In this document: in pieces, positions 45,673 to 55,194 of the stretch
Numbering within the stretch: position 1 is the stretch's first letter
Layout: every line of letters begins with the position of its first letter
NCBI RefSeq assembly: GCF_900111105.1
Contig: NZ_FOGC01000004.1
Coordinates: 35,564 to 99,563 of the forward strand
Origin: Rosenbergiella nectarea
GTDB taxonomy: Bacteria > Pseudomonadota > Gammaproteobacteria > Enterobacterales > Enterobacteriaceae
DNA: 64,000 nt
Direction of reading: 5' to 3'
Notes under the pieces: model-generated
The model's input: the letters and a program-made list of their open reading frames with translations, nothing else
Database searches by the model: none
Told to the model about the DNA's origin: nothing
Made by a program: the position numbers and the translations under genes

Positions 45673-46728
45673 ATGAGCTATAAAAACGACGATTTACGGA
45701 TCACCGACATTAAAGAACTTTTACCGCCAGTGGCATTACTAGAGAAATTTCCTGCAACGGATCGTGCCGCTGAAACAGTGGCGAGAAGCCGTCAAGCTAT
45801 TCAGCAGGTCTTGCAGCAACAAGACGATAGATTGCTTGTCGTCATTGGCCCTTGCTCGATTCATGATACAACTGCCGCCATGGAGTACGCACAACGTCTA
45901 TTCGCCTTAAGGGATGAATTAAAAGGTGAGTTAGAAATCGTTATGCGTGTCTACTTTGAAAAACCACGCACGACCGTGGGTTGGAAAGGAATGATCAACG
46001 ATCCGTATATGGACGGTAGCTTTGATATCAATGAAGGATTACGACTCGGCCGTAAGCTACTTCTGGATATTAATGACCTAGGTATGCCGACCGCGGGTGA
46101 GTTTCTCGATATGATCACCCCTCAATACCTGGCCGACTTGATGAGCTGGGGGGCGATTGGTGCCCGTACCACCGAATCACAGGTACACCGTGAATTGGCG
46201 TCTGGTCTTTCTTGCCCCGTTGGTTTTAAAAATGGTACCGACGGCACCATCAAAGTGGCGATTGATGCCATCAATGCAGCCTCTGCTGGACACTGCTTCT
46301 TATCGGTAACCAAATATGGCCACTCGGCGATCGTGGAGACCGCAGGGAATAAAGATTGCCATATTATTCTTCGAGGCGGCAAAACGCCTAATTACAGCGC
46401 GGAAGATGTTGCCGCAGTAAAGGCAGGCCTGATCCAAGCAGGTTTACCGGCGCAGGTGATGATAGATTTTAGTCATGCCAACAGCTCCAAGCAGTATCAA
46501 AAGCAGATGGACGTTGCGACGGATGTTGCTGGGCAGATCGCGCAGGGCGATAACGCTATTATGGGCGTAATGATTGAAAGCCACTTAGTAGAGGGTAACC
46601 AGAGTTTAGAAAGCGGACAGCCCCTAACCTATGGTCAGAGCGTCACGGATGCTTGTATCGGTTGGCCTGCTACCGAGCAAGTGTTGAAACAATTAGCCGA
46701 GGCAGTACGAGCACGTCGTCAAGCCTAA
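45673..46728 (+). CDS. aroG: DAHP synthase, Phe-sensitive type
   Basis: First enzyme of the shikimate pathway: PEP plus erythrose-4-phosphate to DAHP. Type I DAHP synthase; GPCSIHD (about 59-65) holds the metal Cys, KPRTTVGWKG (about 97-106) the PEP site, and IDFSHANSSK the metal His. AroG identity rather than AroF/AroH rests on the start (MSYKNDDLRITDIKELLPPVALLEKFPAT) and on position before gpmA. It is 351 aa (E. coli 350). A TTGACA lies about 60 bp upstream, but no convincing -10 or TyrR box was found. Confidence 0.95.
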   Translation: MSYKNDDLRITDIKELLPPVALLEKFPATDRAAETVARSRQAIQQVLQQQDDRLLVVIGPCSIHDTTAAMEYAQRLFALRDELKGELEIVMRVYFEKPRTTVGWKGMINDPYMDGSFDINEGLRLGRKLLLDINDLGMPTAGEFLDMITPQYLADLMSWGAIGARTTESQVHRELASGLSCPVGFKNGTDGTIKVAIDAINAASAGHCFLSVTKYGHSAIVETAGNKDCHIILRGGKTPNYSAEDVAAVKAGLIQAGLPAQVMIDFSHANSSKQYQKQMDVATDVAGQIAQGDNAIMGVMIESHLVEGNQSLESGQPLTYGQSVTDACIGWPATEQVLKQLAEAVRARRQA

Positions 46729-46756
46729 AAAAAGGCCGGATACTCCGGCCTTTTTT
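46727..46756. terminator. Bidirectional terminator (aroG / gpmA)
   Basis: GGCCGGA-TAC-TCCGGCC flanked by AAAAAAA and TTTTTT, between two convergent genes. Confidence 0.93.
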
Positions 46757-46762
46757 ATTTAT

Positions 46763-47515
46763 TTATTTCGCTTTACCTTGGTTCGCGACCGCCGCGGCAC
46801 GGGCAGCCACTTCCTCGGCATCACCTAAATAGTAGCGTTTCAGGGGTTTGAAATTCTCGTCGAACTCATAAACTAATGGCACGCCAGTCGGGATATTCAG
46901 TTCTAAGATCTCGTCTTCCGAAAGACCTTCAAGATATTTAACCATTGCACGCAGGGAGTTACCATGTGCGGCGATAATCACTTTCTCACCGCTCTTAATA
47001 CGCGGCAGGATGGTCTCATTCCAGTAGGGAATAACGCGCTCGATGGTGGTTGCTAAGCTTTCGGTGACTGGCAGCTCTTCAGCGCTCAGTGACGCATAGC
47101 GTGGGTCATGGCCCGGGAAACGCTCGTCAGAACGCTCTAATTCTGGTGGTGTGACGGCAAAGCCACGACGCCATTGTTTAACTTGCTCGTCACCGTATTT
47201 TTCTGCGGTTTCTGCTTTGTTCAGACCTTGCAGCGCACCGTAGTGACGTTCATTCAGACGCCAGCTTTTTTCAACAGGGAGCCAAGCTTGGTCAAGCTCA
47301 TCTAACACAGACCAGAGCGTATGAATGGCACGTTTGAGAACAGAGGTGTAAGCGAAGTCAAATGTGAACCCCTCTTGCTTGAGAAGTTTGCCCGCAGCTT
47401 GCGCTTCTCCACGTCCTTTTTCAGAAAGGTCAACGTCATACCAACCGGTGAAGCGGTTTTCTTGGTTCCACTGGCTTTCGCCGTGGCGGACCAGTACAAG
47501 CTTAGTTACTGCCAT
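46763..47515 (-). CDS. gpmA: Phosphoglycerate mutase (2,3-BPG dependent)
   Basis: Glycolytic interconversion of 3- and 2-phosphoglycerate via a phosphohistidine, H11 in VRHGESQWN. The second catalytic His is in AAHGNSLRA (about 184). [16 protein letters not shown] and the 250-aa length are those of dPGM. It is transcribed convergently with aroG. In E. coli this gene is Fur-linked; no Fur box was tested here. Confidence 0.97.
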   Translation of the reverse strand: MAVTKLVLVRHGESQWNQENRFTGWYDVDLSEKGRGEAQAAGKLLKQEGFTFDFAYTSVLKRAIHTLWSVLDELDQAWLPVEKSWRLNERHYGALQGLNKAETAEKYGDEQVKQWRRGFAVTPPELERSDERFPGHDPRYASLSAEELPVTESLATTIERVIPYWNETILPRIKSGEKVIIAAHGNSLRAMVKYLEGLSEDEILELNIPTGVPLVYEFDENFKPLKRYYLGDAEEVAARAAAVANQGKAK

Positions 47516-47638
47516 CGTAAAGCTCCTTCAATGATTAATCATTCACTGTAAAAATGGTTCTCACCGCGATTACTGCTCGGTCAAGAGACACTACTGCCAC
47601 TACCATAGCGGAAAAGGGCGCGTCGCGTAAGTCTCTGA

Positions 47639-47659
47639 CCACCTTTGCGGTGGCTTTTT
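47639..47659 (+). terminator. Hairpin at the 3' end of galM, plus-strand orientation
   Basis: CCACC-TTTGC-GGTGG-C-TTTTT reads as an intrinsic terminator on the plus strand and touches the galM stop codon. Since galM and gpmA both run on the minus strand, it would only stop antisense transcription; for galM it is just a 3' hairpin. Confidence 0.35.
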
Positions 47660-48677
47660 AAGCACTGATAAAGTGATATCCAAAACGAATCTGTCGGATT
47701 TCTCCTGCCGGTAACCAACATCCCGCCAGTGGCGTGTCGTTCGCCGCGTCAGGACGATAACCTGGTTCTAACGCAATACCTTGATAGTTTTGGTATTCCC
47801 CTTGAGGGGAAGGCGTTCCTGACAGGTAGTTCCCGGTATAGAGCTGTAACGCGGGTTCGCTACTGAACAGATTCATCTGTAACTGGCCATCAGCGGCGCT
47901 GAGCGTCGCAACGGGCTGGTCTGCCTCATGAGGATCGACGACGAAAGCGTGATCATAACCGCCTGTTATCTGTTGATAACGGTCCGCTAAAAAGTCTTGG
48001 GCGAGCGCTTTAGGCGAGCGAAAATCGAATGCAGTGTCGGCGACAGGTAAACAGTCGCCATCAGGAAGACCGTCAGCATCGACCGGTTGGAAAGATGAGC
48101 CGTACAGGGCAAGGTGGTGTGCTCGAATATCGCCTTGTATTCCATCAAGATTGAAATAGGCATGGTTGGTTAACGATAGCGGGGTGAGGGCATCTGAGTG
48201 TGCACTAAAACTGAAATCGAGACGATTATCGTCATTCAGCGTTAAGGTTAACTCGATATCGAGATTACCGGGAAACCCTTGGTCGCCCTCGGCAGAATGC
48301 AAACGATAGACCAAGGTATTCTCTGTCTGACTAACCTGTTGCCAGCGACGATGACTCAATCCAACTGGCCCACCGTGAAGTTGATGAGGACCTTGATTCG
48401 TTGCTAGCTGACAATTGAGGGGGGATAAATAAGCATTACGAATACGATTAGCATATCGTCCCACCGTTGCACCAAGATAAGCGGATTGTTGCAGATAACG
48501 CTCAGGTGAGCCACAGCTAAGGAGTGCCTCACGAAAGCGGCCATCCGTTTGTGGAATTTGCGCACTCAGCCAGGTTGCTCCCCAGTCCATAAAGCGTACA
48601 ACCATTCCTTGTGCATTGCGCAGTTCGGCGAGGTTAAAGGGTTGACCGTCGGGCGCGAGGGCCATTGAGGTTAACAT
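47658..48677 (-). CDS. galM: Aldose 1-epimerase (galactose mutarotase)
   Basis: Interconverts beta- and alpha-galactose before GalK. Mutarotase fold; [11 protein letters not shown] (about 70-80) and QLHGGPVG (about 97-104) carry the first active-site His, TNHAYFNL (about 165-172) the second, and the catalytic Glu lies in IALEPGY (about 301). It is 339 aa (E. coli 346). It overlaps galK by 7 nt as the last gene of galTKM. Confidence 0.94.
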   Translation of the reverse strand: MLTSMALAPDGQPFNLAELRNAQGMVVRFMDWGATWLSAQIPQTDGRFREALLSCGSPERYLQQSAYLGATVGRYANRIRNAYLSPLNCQLATNQGPHQLHGGPVGLSHRRWQQVSQTENTLVYRLHSAEGDQGFPGNLDIELTLTLNDDNRLDFSFSAHSDALTPLSLTNHAYFNLDGIQGDIRAHHLALYGSSFQPVDADGLPDGDCLPVADTAFDFRSPKALAQDFLADRYQQITGGYDHAFVVDPHEADQPVATLSAADGQLQMNLFSSEPALQLYTGNYLSGTPSPQGEYQNYQGIALEPGYRPDAANDTPLAGCWLPAGEIRQIRFGYHFISA

Positions 48678-49825
48678 GGGCTAGCTCCTTGTGAAGCGTG
48701 ACAGAGATAATAAGTTTCCTTGATTCCCGTTGCGGCAAAGTAATGATCGGCCATGGCGGCTTTAACTGCCTCGACTTTGTGTGAGGGTAACAGCGCAACG
48801 ACACAGCCGCCGAAGCCGCCACCGGTCATACGCGCGCCGCCTTCCTCACCGATCGCTGCTTGCAATAACTCAACTAAACGATCGATCTGTGGAACGGTTA
48901 TTGCGAAGTCATCGCGCATGGAGTTGTGTGACTCGGCCATCAACTGCCCCATTCGTGTTAAGTCACCTCGATTCAGCGCTTCTGTAGCCTCTAAAGTGCG
49001 TTTATTTTCCGTTAAAATATGGCGGACGCGTCTTGCAACGGTAGGGTCCATTTCTGCTTCGCGGGCGTAAAAGGTCTCCAATGCAACCTCACGTAATGAT
49101 TGCTGGCCGAAAAAGGCGGCCCCTTGCTGACACTGCTCGCGACGCAGATTATATTCACTGCCTACCAGTGTCCGTCGGAAATTGGAATTCACAATCAATA
49201 CCGCAATGTCGTTTGGCATTGAAACCGATTTTGTTTCAAGCGACTGGCAATCGAGTAACAAGGCATGGTCAGCCTGACCCATTGCCGAAATCATCTGATC
49301 CATAATGCCACAATTACAGCCGACGAACTGGTTCTCGGCCGCTTGGCCATTCAACGCAATGTCGACAGGGGTGATGGGCAGTTGCCATAAATGTTTGATA
49401 GCGGTACCAATGGCAACCTCTAAGGAAGCAGAGGAACTCAACCCAGCACCTTGTGGTACGTTACCACTGATTACCATATCCATTCCTTGAAACTGGTCAT
49501 TAATCTGGCGTAAATGTTTGACTACTCCACGCAGATAATTTGCCCACATCGCAGACTGATGAAATTCGATTGGCGCATCCAAAGAGAATTCGTCCAATTG
49601 ATCGTCGTAATCGGCGGCAATCACTCGTACTTGGTTATCTTGACGTTTGGCACAGCTGATGACGGTTTGGTAATCAATGGCACAAGGCAGCACAAAGCCT
49701 TGGTTATAATCGGTATGCTCACCAATAAGATTAACGCGCCCCGGCGCTTGGAAAAAATCGGTTGGCGCATAGCCGAAATACTGCTGAAAACGCTGTTCAC
49801 AGCGCTGTTTGAGTTCAGTCATCAT
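48671..49825 (-). CDS. galK: Galactokinase
   Basis: ATP-dependent phosphorylation of alpha-galactose (GHMP kinase family). The galactokinase signature [12 protein letters not shown] (about 28-39), the ATP loop [13 protein letters not shown] (about 126-138), the catalytic Asp in [13 protein letters not shown] (about 175) and [10 protein letters not shown] (about 335-344) are intact. It is 384 aa (E. coli 382). Overlaps galT by 4 nt (ATGA) and galM by 7 nt. Confidence 0.97.
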   Translation of the reverse strand: MMTELKQRCEQRFQQYFGYAPTDFFQAPGRVNLIGEHTDYNQGFVLPCAIDYQTVISCAKRQDNQVRVIAADYDDQLDEFSLDAPIEFHQSAMWANYLRGVVKHLRQINDQFQGMDMVISGNVPQGAGLSSSASLEVAIGTAIKHLWQLPITPVDIALNGQAAENQFVGCNCGIMDQMISAMGQADHALLLDCQSLETKSVSMPNDIAVLIVNSNFRRTLVGSEYNLRREQCQQGAAFFGQQSLREVALETFYAREAEMDPTVARRVRHILTENKRTLEATEALNRGDLTRMGQLMAESHNSMRDDFAITVPQIDRLVELLQAAIGEEGGARMTGGGFGGCVVALLPSHKVEAVKAAMADHYFAATGIKETYYLCHASQGASPC

Positions 49826-50868
49826 TGTGGAGTCTCTCGAAAGTGGCGGTCACTCACGGACCGTAGGCGTTCCGCGGCTTGTTCAGGGGTAAGGTCGCGC
49901 TGGACTTCTGCTAACATTTCATACCCCACCATAAATTTACGCACGGTCGCGGAGCGCAGGAGTGGTGGGTAAAAATGAGCATGTAACTGCCAGTGCGTAC
50001 TCTCTTCATCGGTAAAAGGTGCACCATGCCAGCCCATAGAGTAGGGGAAAGAACACTGGAATAGGTTATCGTAGCGACTGGTTAGCTGTTTTAGGGCTAG
50101 GGCAAGATCATCGCGCTGTGCCGTAGAGATCTCGGTCAAACGAGCCACTTTGGCTTTAGGTAATAATAGGGTCTCGAATGGCCACACCGCCCACCAAGGA
50201 ACGACGGCGATCCAATGTTCAGTTTCAACGACCAGCCGCTCTTTTTGCTGCAGCTCTTTCTGAGCATAGTCCCATAAAAGAGGACGCTGATGGCGTTGAT
50301 AATAGTCACGTTGCTGGCGGTCTTCGGTAGCGATTTGATTAGGAATAAAGCTATTTGCCCACACCTGGCCATGAGGATGAGGGTTTGAGCAACCCATTGC
50401 TGCTCCTTTATTTTCGAAAACCTGTACCCATGGGTAAGTGTTTCCCAGCTCTGTCAGCTGCGCTTGCCATACCTGAATGACTTGGCTGATAGCGGAAAGT
50501 GGTAATTCTGGCAGCGTTTTACTGTGATCGGGGGAGAAGCAGATAACTCGACTGATCCCACGCGCACTTTCTAATTGGAATAATTCGTCTTCACACTCTT
50601 CCGAGGAGGGCGTATCGGGTAATAAAGCCGAGAAATCGTTAGTGAAGACGAAAGGTGCATCGTAATTAGGATTCAACTCGCCATTAATTCGCGTGTTCCC
50701 CGGACAAAGGTAGCATTCTGGGTCATGTTGCGGTAACTGTTGAGGACTCACCGTCTCCTCAGCACCTTGCCATGGCCGCTTCGCGCGATGGGGGGAAACT
50801 AATACCCACTCACCGGTAAGAGGGTTAAACCGGCGATGGGGATGGTCGAGGGGATCAAAGGTTTGCAT
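49822..50868 (-). CDS. galT: Galactose-1-phosphate uridylyltransferase
   Basis: Transfers UMP between UDP-glucose and galactose-1-phosphate. The covalent nucleophile H166 lies in [11 protein letters not shown], and zinc ligands C52, C55 and H164 (HPH) are present. Its 348 aa equals E. coli GalT. It is the first gene of the operon: galE, which precedes galT in E. coli, is not here, so UDP-galactose 4-epimerase must be encoded elsewhere if the Leloir pathway works. Two GalR-type operators lie upstream. Confidence 0.97.
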   Translation of the reverse strand: MQTFDPLDHPHRRFNPLTGEWVLVSPHRAKRPWQGAEETVSPQQLPQHDPECYLCPGNTRINGELNPNYDAPFVFTNDFSALLPDTPSSEECEDELFQLESARGISRVICFSPDHSKTLPELPLSAISQVIQVWQAQLTELGNTYPWVQVFENKGAAMGCSNPHPHGQVWANSFIPNQIATEDRQQRDYYQRHQRPLLWDYAQKELQQKERLVVETEHWIAVVPWWAVWPFETLLLPKAKVARLTEISTAQRDDLALALKQLTSRYDNLFQCSFPYSMGWHGAPFTDEESTHWQLHAHFYPPLLRSATVRKFMVGYEMLAEVQRDLTPEQAAERLRSVSDRHFRETPQ

Positions 50869-50948
50869 AGTCGTCTCGTAATGATTAAGCCGTAATGAAT
50901 CAAGCGTAGCATGAGCACGGCCTTATTTTTGTGATCATGCTAGTAATT

Positions 50949-50964
50949 ATGGAAGCGTTTACAC
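50949..50964. promoter_or_regulatory. GalR/GalS operator, promoter-proximal
   Basis: ATGGAAGCGTTTACAC matches the GalR consensus GTGNAANCGNTTNCAC at all fixed positions but the first. It lies about 80 bp upstream of galT. Confidence 0.85.
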
Positions 50965-50987
50965 TGAATATTAAAGGCTATAAGGCG

Positions 50988-50993
50988 ATTATA
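50988..50993 (-). promoter_or_regulatory. Candidate gal -10 element
   Basis: A perfect TATAAT on the minus strand, placed between the two GalR operators. No good -35 at the usual distance, as in the E. coli gal promoters that rely on CRP. A CRP half-site-like TGTGATCA lies nearby at about 50931-50938. Confidence 0.45.
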
Positions 50994-51013
50994 TGTCTAG
51001 AAAATAATATTAT

Positions 51014-51029
51014 GTGTAATCGGTTACAT
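51014..51029. promoter_or_regulatory. GalR/GalS operator, distal
   Basis: GTGTAATCGGTTACAT matches GTGNAANCGNTTNCAC at all but the last base. The centres of the two operators are 65 bp apart, about six helical turns, so looping or cooperative repression is possible. E. coli uses a wider spacing. Confidence 0.85.
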
Positions 51030-51347
51030 CTTAGTTCGAAGATACTGTCATCGCGTTAAGTAGAGTATGGGGTAGGCGTGTGGGGTTAAGGGCAATGTAA
51101 CCTTAAAGGTTCCCCAACGTGAAATAGGGGGATTATTGAACGGTAGGTTAAGGAGACGGTAAGGATCTGGCGGGGCTTATAGATATCCTCTATGAGGTAT
51201 CAGCGTAGTAGCTGTCAAAACCAGGACTGTCTCTTTGAACGTGTCGAATTCATGGCTCCCTTAGCCTATCACTTTCATCGTCTAAGAATACCGTCAGCAA
51301 TTATTTCAGTGATAGAACCCACTGCCTGAACAGTGGGTAACGTCAAT
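51030..51347. other. galT-modF intergenic stretch
   Basis: About 320 bases without a convincing gene. It contains the short palindrome AACCTT-A-AAGGTT near 51101-51113 and, close to modF, a hairpin ACCCACTG-CCTGAA-CAGTGGGT (51317-51338) that may end modF mRNA, though no T-run follows on the minus strand. In E. coli galE lies close by; no trace of its sequence was recognised. Confidence 0.5.
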
Positions 51348-52820
51348 CTAAAGACTATCCTGTAAAGTATCATAACCCCCGCGCCCATTTGCGACAAAGC
51401 GCAAACGGTGAGTGATACAGCGCGGGGCATCTTCTGCATGATGAGAAACAAAGAGTAGCTGTGTGGTACCTTGGTCGATCAGCATCGAGACAAATTGTTT
51501 GATCAGCTGACGATTGAGCGCATCCAATCCTTGCAAAGGCTCATCAAGAATAAGTAATTGAGGATGTTTCACCAAGGCCCGTACAATCAGCACTAACCGT
51601 TGTTGGCCCCACGATAGGTCATGGAAGGGGAGGTGTGCCTGGTCAGCGGCGATCCCGATCAACGCGAGCCATTGATCAGCGAGTGCCTGTTGGCGGTCGC
51701 CTGGAACTTGGTAGAGGCCAATGGAATCGAAATAGCCAGAGAGGACAACGGTACGGACTGAGGCGCTGACGCGGTACTCAAGGTGTAAGCTGCTGCTGAC
51801 ATATCCAATATGCTTCTTAATATCCCACAAGGTCTCACCACTGCCTCGACGAATGCCGAATAGCGTCAGATCGTTGCTGTAGCCCTGTGGGTGGTCGCCA
51901 GTCACTAAGCTGAGTAACGTCGATTTCCCCGCACCGTTAGGTCCCGTGATCTGCCAATGTTCTCCAGGATTCACTTGCCAGGTGAGGTTATTGATGATCA
52001 CATTATCATCCCATGAGACACGGCCAGACACTAAGCGTATTAATGGCGTAGAAGAGGGCTGCGCTGGAACGGTAACAGGCGTGTCGCGCTCAGGAAGTTG
52101 TATGGCTGACAACTGCTCGAGATGGTGAAGTTGTGCCACGACATTATCCGCTAACACTTGCTCACGCGCTGCTAAAGGCTGTAAGTCGCCTTCAATCAGT
52201 AACCCGACTCGGTCAACAAATGGCGGGATATCTTCGAAGCGATTAATCACGAAAACCAACGTAAGCCCCTGTTGCTGTAACGCTAGCAAGAGCTGTTGCA
52301 GGGCGGCACGCGATTCGACATCCAGCCCATCGAAAGGCTCATCGAGAATTAAGAGATCCGGTTCGCCCATTAAGGCTTGGCACAATAATGTCTTACGCGT
52401 TTCCCCCGTCGACAGTACTTTAAACGGGCGATTAAGCAGTGATGTGATACCAAAGCGCTCGGCTAAAGCTTCGCAGCGTGCGCTATCTTGGTGAGCTTCT
52501 TGAATAACATCCCGCGTGAGTTTTCCATCACTATTCTCCCCCTCGCTAAACAGATCGCTATTATTGCGTTGCCACTCTTGGTTGACAAATGCGGAAAGCT
52601 GTTCGAAGGAAAGTCGCGTCGGTGAGGTAAAGTGATTTTCGAAGGTTCCCTTAGCCTTAGGGAGTTCCCCTTGTAACGCTAAAGCGAGTGAAGATTTACC
52701 ACTGCCATTGGTGCCCACTAGAGCGATACTCTCGCCGGCTGTTAAATGGAGCGTGTCAATATGCAACGACCAGTGTTCCCCTCGATGAAACGTACATTGC
52801 GAAATATGCAATATTTTCAT
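51348..52820 (-). CDS. modF: ModF, double ABC ATPase
   Basis: Cytoplasmic protein with two ABC nucleotide-binding domains, linked to molybdate metabolism by position in E. coli; its function is not established. Domain 1 has GTNGSGKSS (about 36-44), STGETRK signature and LLILDEPFDGLD; domain 2 has GPNGAGKST (about 292-300), LSWGQQR and LLILDEPLQGLD. The start is set at MKILHISQ, giving 490 aa, the E. coli length; an ATG seven codons upstream is also open. modE, which sits between modF and acrZ in E. coli, is absent. Confidence 0.93.
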   Translation of the reverse strand: MKILHISQCTFHRGEHWSLHIDTLHLTAGESIALVGTNGSGKSSLALALQGELPKAKGTFENHFTSPTRLSFEQLSAFVNQEWQRNNSDLFSEGENSDGKLTRDVIQEAHQDSARCEALAERFGITSLLNRPFKVLSTGETRKTLLCQALMGEPDLLILDEPFDGLDVESRAALQQLLLALQQQGLTLVFVINRFEDIPPFVDRVGLLIEGDLQPLAAREQVLADNVVAQLHHLEQLSAIQLPERDTPVTVPAQPSSTPLIRLVSGRVSWDDNVIINNLTWQVNPGEHWQITGPNGAGKSTLLSLVTGDHPQGYSNDLTLFGIRRGSGETLWDIKKHIGYVSSSLHLEYRVSASVRTVVLSGYFDSIGLYQVPGDRQQALADQWLALIGIAADQAHLPFHDLSWGQQRLVLIVRALVKHPQLLILDEPLQGLDALNRQLIKQFVSMLIDQGTTQLLFVSHHAEDAPRCITHRLRFVANGRGGYDTLQDSL

Positions 52821-52982
52821 ATTTTGTTCCGTATTGTGCATTTACCTTAGTTTTAGCGGCCCGCTCCGGCCTTGTCAATCCTTGCTTGGTAGGGGCTTAA
52901 CAGAATAAAGGCACAAAAAGCGGTATCCACGCTGCTCGAGTCTCGTTAAAATAAGGGTTTTAGACGCCGAAGGGATAAGACT

Positions 52983-53123
52983 ATGCTGGAACTGCTGAAA
53001 AGTTTGCTGATGGCGATCATCATGGTACCTGTACTGATGGCCGTTATTTTGGGTTTAATTTGGGGATTGGGTGAGCTATTCAACCTAATTTCTGGAACGA
53101 AAAACGAAAAAAACTCAGCCTGA
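52983..53123 (+). CDS. acrZ: AcrAB-TolC efflux accessory protein AcrZ
   Basis: A 46-residue inner-membrane peptide that binds AcrB and tunes drug export. [20 protein letters not shown] and [12 protein letters not shown] match E. coli AcrZ (49 aa) throughout the membrane helix, with the conserved central Pro that bends it; the C-terminal tail (GTKNEKNSA) is hydrophilic and variable. GAAGGGAT precedes the ATG. In E. coli it lies between modE and modABC; here both are gone and modF and ybhA flank it. Confidence 0.92.
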   Translation: MLELLKSLLMAIIMVPVLMAVILGLIWGLGELFNLISGTKNEKNSA

Positions 53124-53129
53124 TGTGTC

Positions 53130-53152
53130 GCCTATGCCTGTTCGGCATAGGC
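53130..53152. terminator. Hairpin between acrZ and ybhA
   Basis: GCCTATGCC-TGTTC-GGCATAGGC, a perfect 9-bp stem 6 nt after acrZ and 8 nt from the ybhA stop. There is no clear T-run either way (AGAATTCTT on the plus side), so it is a likely but imperfect bidirectional terminator. Confidence 0.6.
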
Positions 53153-53159
53153 AGAATTC

Positions 53160-53978
53160 TTATAGAAGCCTCGACTCAATAAATTGCGCGATAGATGGCG
53201 CATCGTTACTCCCTATCACCACCTGACAGCGATCCTTAATTTCCTGTTTCGCTTCTTGCATCGCTACCCCAATTCCCGCACGCTCTAACATACTTAAGTC
53301 GTTATTGTTATCGCCAAAGGCGACGACTTGATCCATCGAGAGCTGTTGTGCGCTCACCCATTCTGCAAGTCTCTTACCCTTACTGTTACCGCGTTTAGCA
53401 ATATCAATCTGATCTGTCCATGACCACTCACATACCACCTGTGCGGCAGCTTCCACACGGTCTGCAAAGCTGTGTAATTGCGCCAAGTCAGCGTGGGCTA
53501 ATGCAAATTTCCATAAGGGTTCACCACTTTCTATCACCGATCTAAGGTCATTAACTTGACGAAATACCGGGCGTAATTCTGCCGGATACTGTTCCGCCCA
53601 AGCCTGCATACGGATGACATGTGCGGTGGGTTGCTCGTAATACATGGCATCACCCGCATACAGTAACCCCTTGATTTTCGCTTGGCGCAGAGCCTCGATC
53701 ACAATCTCAGTATCTTCAGCGGGAAGCGGGTCACTATTAATTACCGAACGTTTTTGGTAATCATAAGAGTAGGTGCCATTACAACAAATGGCGGGATCTG
53801 TTAGTGCTAAGGCCTGATAAATGGGATGAATTGCGCTATGGTGGCGACCTGTCACAATTAATACTCGATAGCCCGCCGCTTTTGCACGGGTTAGGGCTTC
53901 AATCGACTCTGGAAGTACCTGTTTCTGACTGGTTAAGAGGGTTCCATCTAAATCTACTGCGATTACTCGATAATCCAT
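53160..53978 (-). CDS. ybhA: HAD phosphatase YbhA (pyridoxal phosphate phosphatase)
   Basis: Cof-type HAD hydrolase; E. coli YbhA dephosphorylates pyridoxal 5'-phosphate and some sugar phosphates. The start is set at MDYRVIAVDLDGTLL, with AGGTGAC upstream, giving 272 aa, the E. coli length; 40 further in-frame upstream codons are not family-like. Motif I is DLDGT, motif II VTGR, motif III GNSKGK and motif IV GDNNNDLSML. Convergent with acrZ, divergent from pgl. Confidence 0.93.
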   Translation of the reverse strand: MDYRVIAVDLDGTLLTSQKQVLPESIEALTRAKAAGYRVLIVTGRHHSAIHPIYQALALTDPAICCNGTYSYDYQKRSVINSDPLPAEDTEIVIEALRQAKIKGLLYAGDAMYYEQPTAHVIRMQAWAEQYPAELRPVFRQVNDLRSVIESGEPLWKFALAHADLAQLHSFADRVEAAAQVVCEWSWTDQIDIAKRGNSKGKRLAEWVSAQQLSMDQVVAFGDNNNDLSMLERAGIGVAMQEAKQEIKDRCQVVIGSNDAPSIAQFIESRLL

Positions 53979-54114
53979 AATAGCGTCACCTAATTGTATG
54001 ATGTCTAAAAAAAGTCTACACCCGAATCGAGCGAAGCAGCAAATCCCGCACAAAATCACTGTTACAATTATAGAATTGGTGCAAACTAGATCTAACAAAC
54101 GTTAAGGAGAGCGC

Positions 54115-55107
54115 ATGAAACAAGTTATTTATACTGCTAGCCCAGAAAGTGAAGAGATCCATGTATGGCAACTGTCTGAACAGGGAGAGCTGTCGTTACT
54201 GCAAACGGTTAACGCACCTGGCCAACCGCAGCCGTTAGCCATTAACCCTCGCCAGCAAGTTTTATATGCGGGCGTAAAGCCTGACTTCCGTGTGGCGGCG
54301 TGGAAAATCGGCGCAACGGGGTCACTGACTTGGTTAGATGAAGCGGCGCTGCCGGGGAGTGCGACCTATCTTGCTACGGATCGCGAGGGAGAGGCTCTGT
54401 ATATTGGCTATTACCATGATGGCTTCGTCAGTTATGGTAAGCTCGGCGCTGAAGGTCAACCTACCTCACCTTCCCAAGTCTTGAAAGGGTTAGACGGTTG
54501 TCACTCCGCCAATATCAACTTAGCCAATAACCAGCTTTACGTGCCCGCGTTAAAACAAGACCGTATTTGTGTATATCCTTTGCGTGAAGACAAAAGTTTA
54601 GATGACGCTAACGCTACGCAAATCGAGTCTGCGGCAGGGGCTGGCCCGCGCCATATGGCTTTCCATCCCCAAGGCCAGTTTGCCTACACTATCAATGAAC
54701 TCGACAGTACGGTTATGGTGATCGCCTTAGGTCAAGGCAATGACAAGGTCGTGCAGACACTGCCGACTCAACCTGATGATTTCACGGGCACGCCATGGGC
54801 GGCGGATATTCATCTCACGCCGGATGGTAAGTTCCTTTATACCTGCGATCGTACCAGTAGTTTACTGACTATCTTCGCTGTCTCTGCGCAAGGTGACTCC
54901 TTGACTCTAGTGGGCTTCCACCCGACAGAAACCCAACCACGGGGTTTTACCCTGGATAAAGCAGGGCAGTTCTTAATCGCAACGGGCCAAAAATCTCATC
55001 ATGTCGCGGTTTACCGTATTGACCAGCAAAGCGGACAGCTGACCGACTTGGGCCGTTATGCGGCAGGTCAGGGACCGATGTGGGCGATTGCCCATACGCC
55101 TGCATAA
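54115..55107 (+). CDS. pgl: 6-phosphogluconolactonase
   Basis: Hydrolyses 6-phosphogluconolactone in the oxidative pentose phosphate pathway. It is the YbhE type, a seven-bladed beta-propeller, unlike the DevB type. Family segments are MKQVIYTASPESEEIHVW, GAGPRHMAFHPQGQFAYTINEL and TPDGKFLYTCDRTSS. It is 330 aa (E. coli 331). AAGGAGAGC precedes the ATG. It has its own terminator. Confidence 0.96.
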   Translation: MKQVIYTASPESEEIHVWQLSEQGELSLLQTVNAPGQPQPLAINPRQQVLYAGVKPDFRVAAWKIGATGSLTWLDEAALPGSATYLATDREGEALYIGYYHDGFVSYGKLGAEGQPTSPSQVLKGLDGCHSANINLANNQLYVPALKQDRICVYPLREDKSLDDANATQIESAAGAGPRHMAFHPQGQFAYTINELDSTVMVIALGQGNDKVVQTLPTQPDDFTGTPWAADIHLTPDGKFLYTCDRTSSLLTIFAVSAQGDSLTLVGFHPTETQPRGFTLDKAGQFLIATGQKSHHVAVYRIDQQSGQLTDLGRYAAGQGPMWAIAHTPA

Positions 55108-55111
55108 AGCG

Positions 55112-55139
55112 AAAGGTGCCACCGAGGTGGCACTTTTTT
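55112..55139 (+). terminator. Terminator after pgl
   Basis: GTGCCACC-GA-GGTGGCAC followed by six T, 8 nt past the stop. Confidence 0.92.
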
Positions 55140-55194
55140 GCAGCAACTGAGTAGAAAGTCAGCCAAGTGTCGACCTATGTTATTCCCCCACCGA

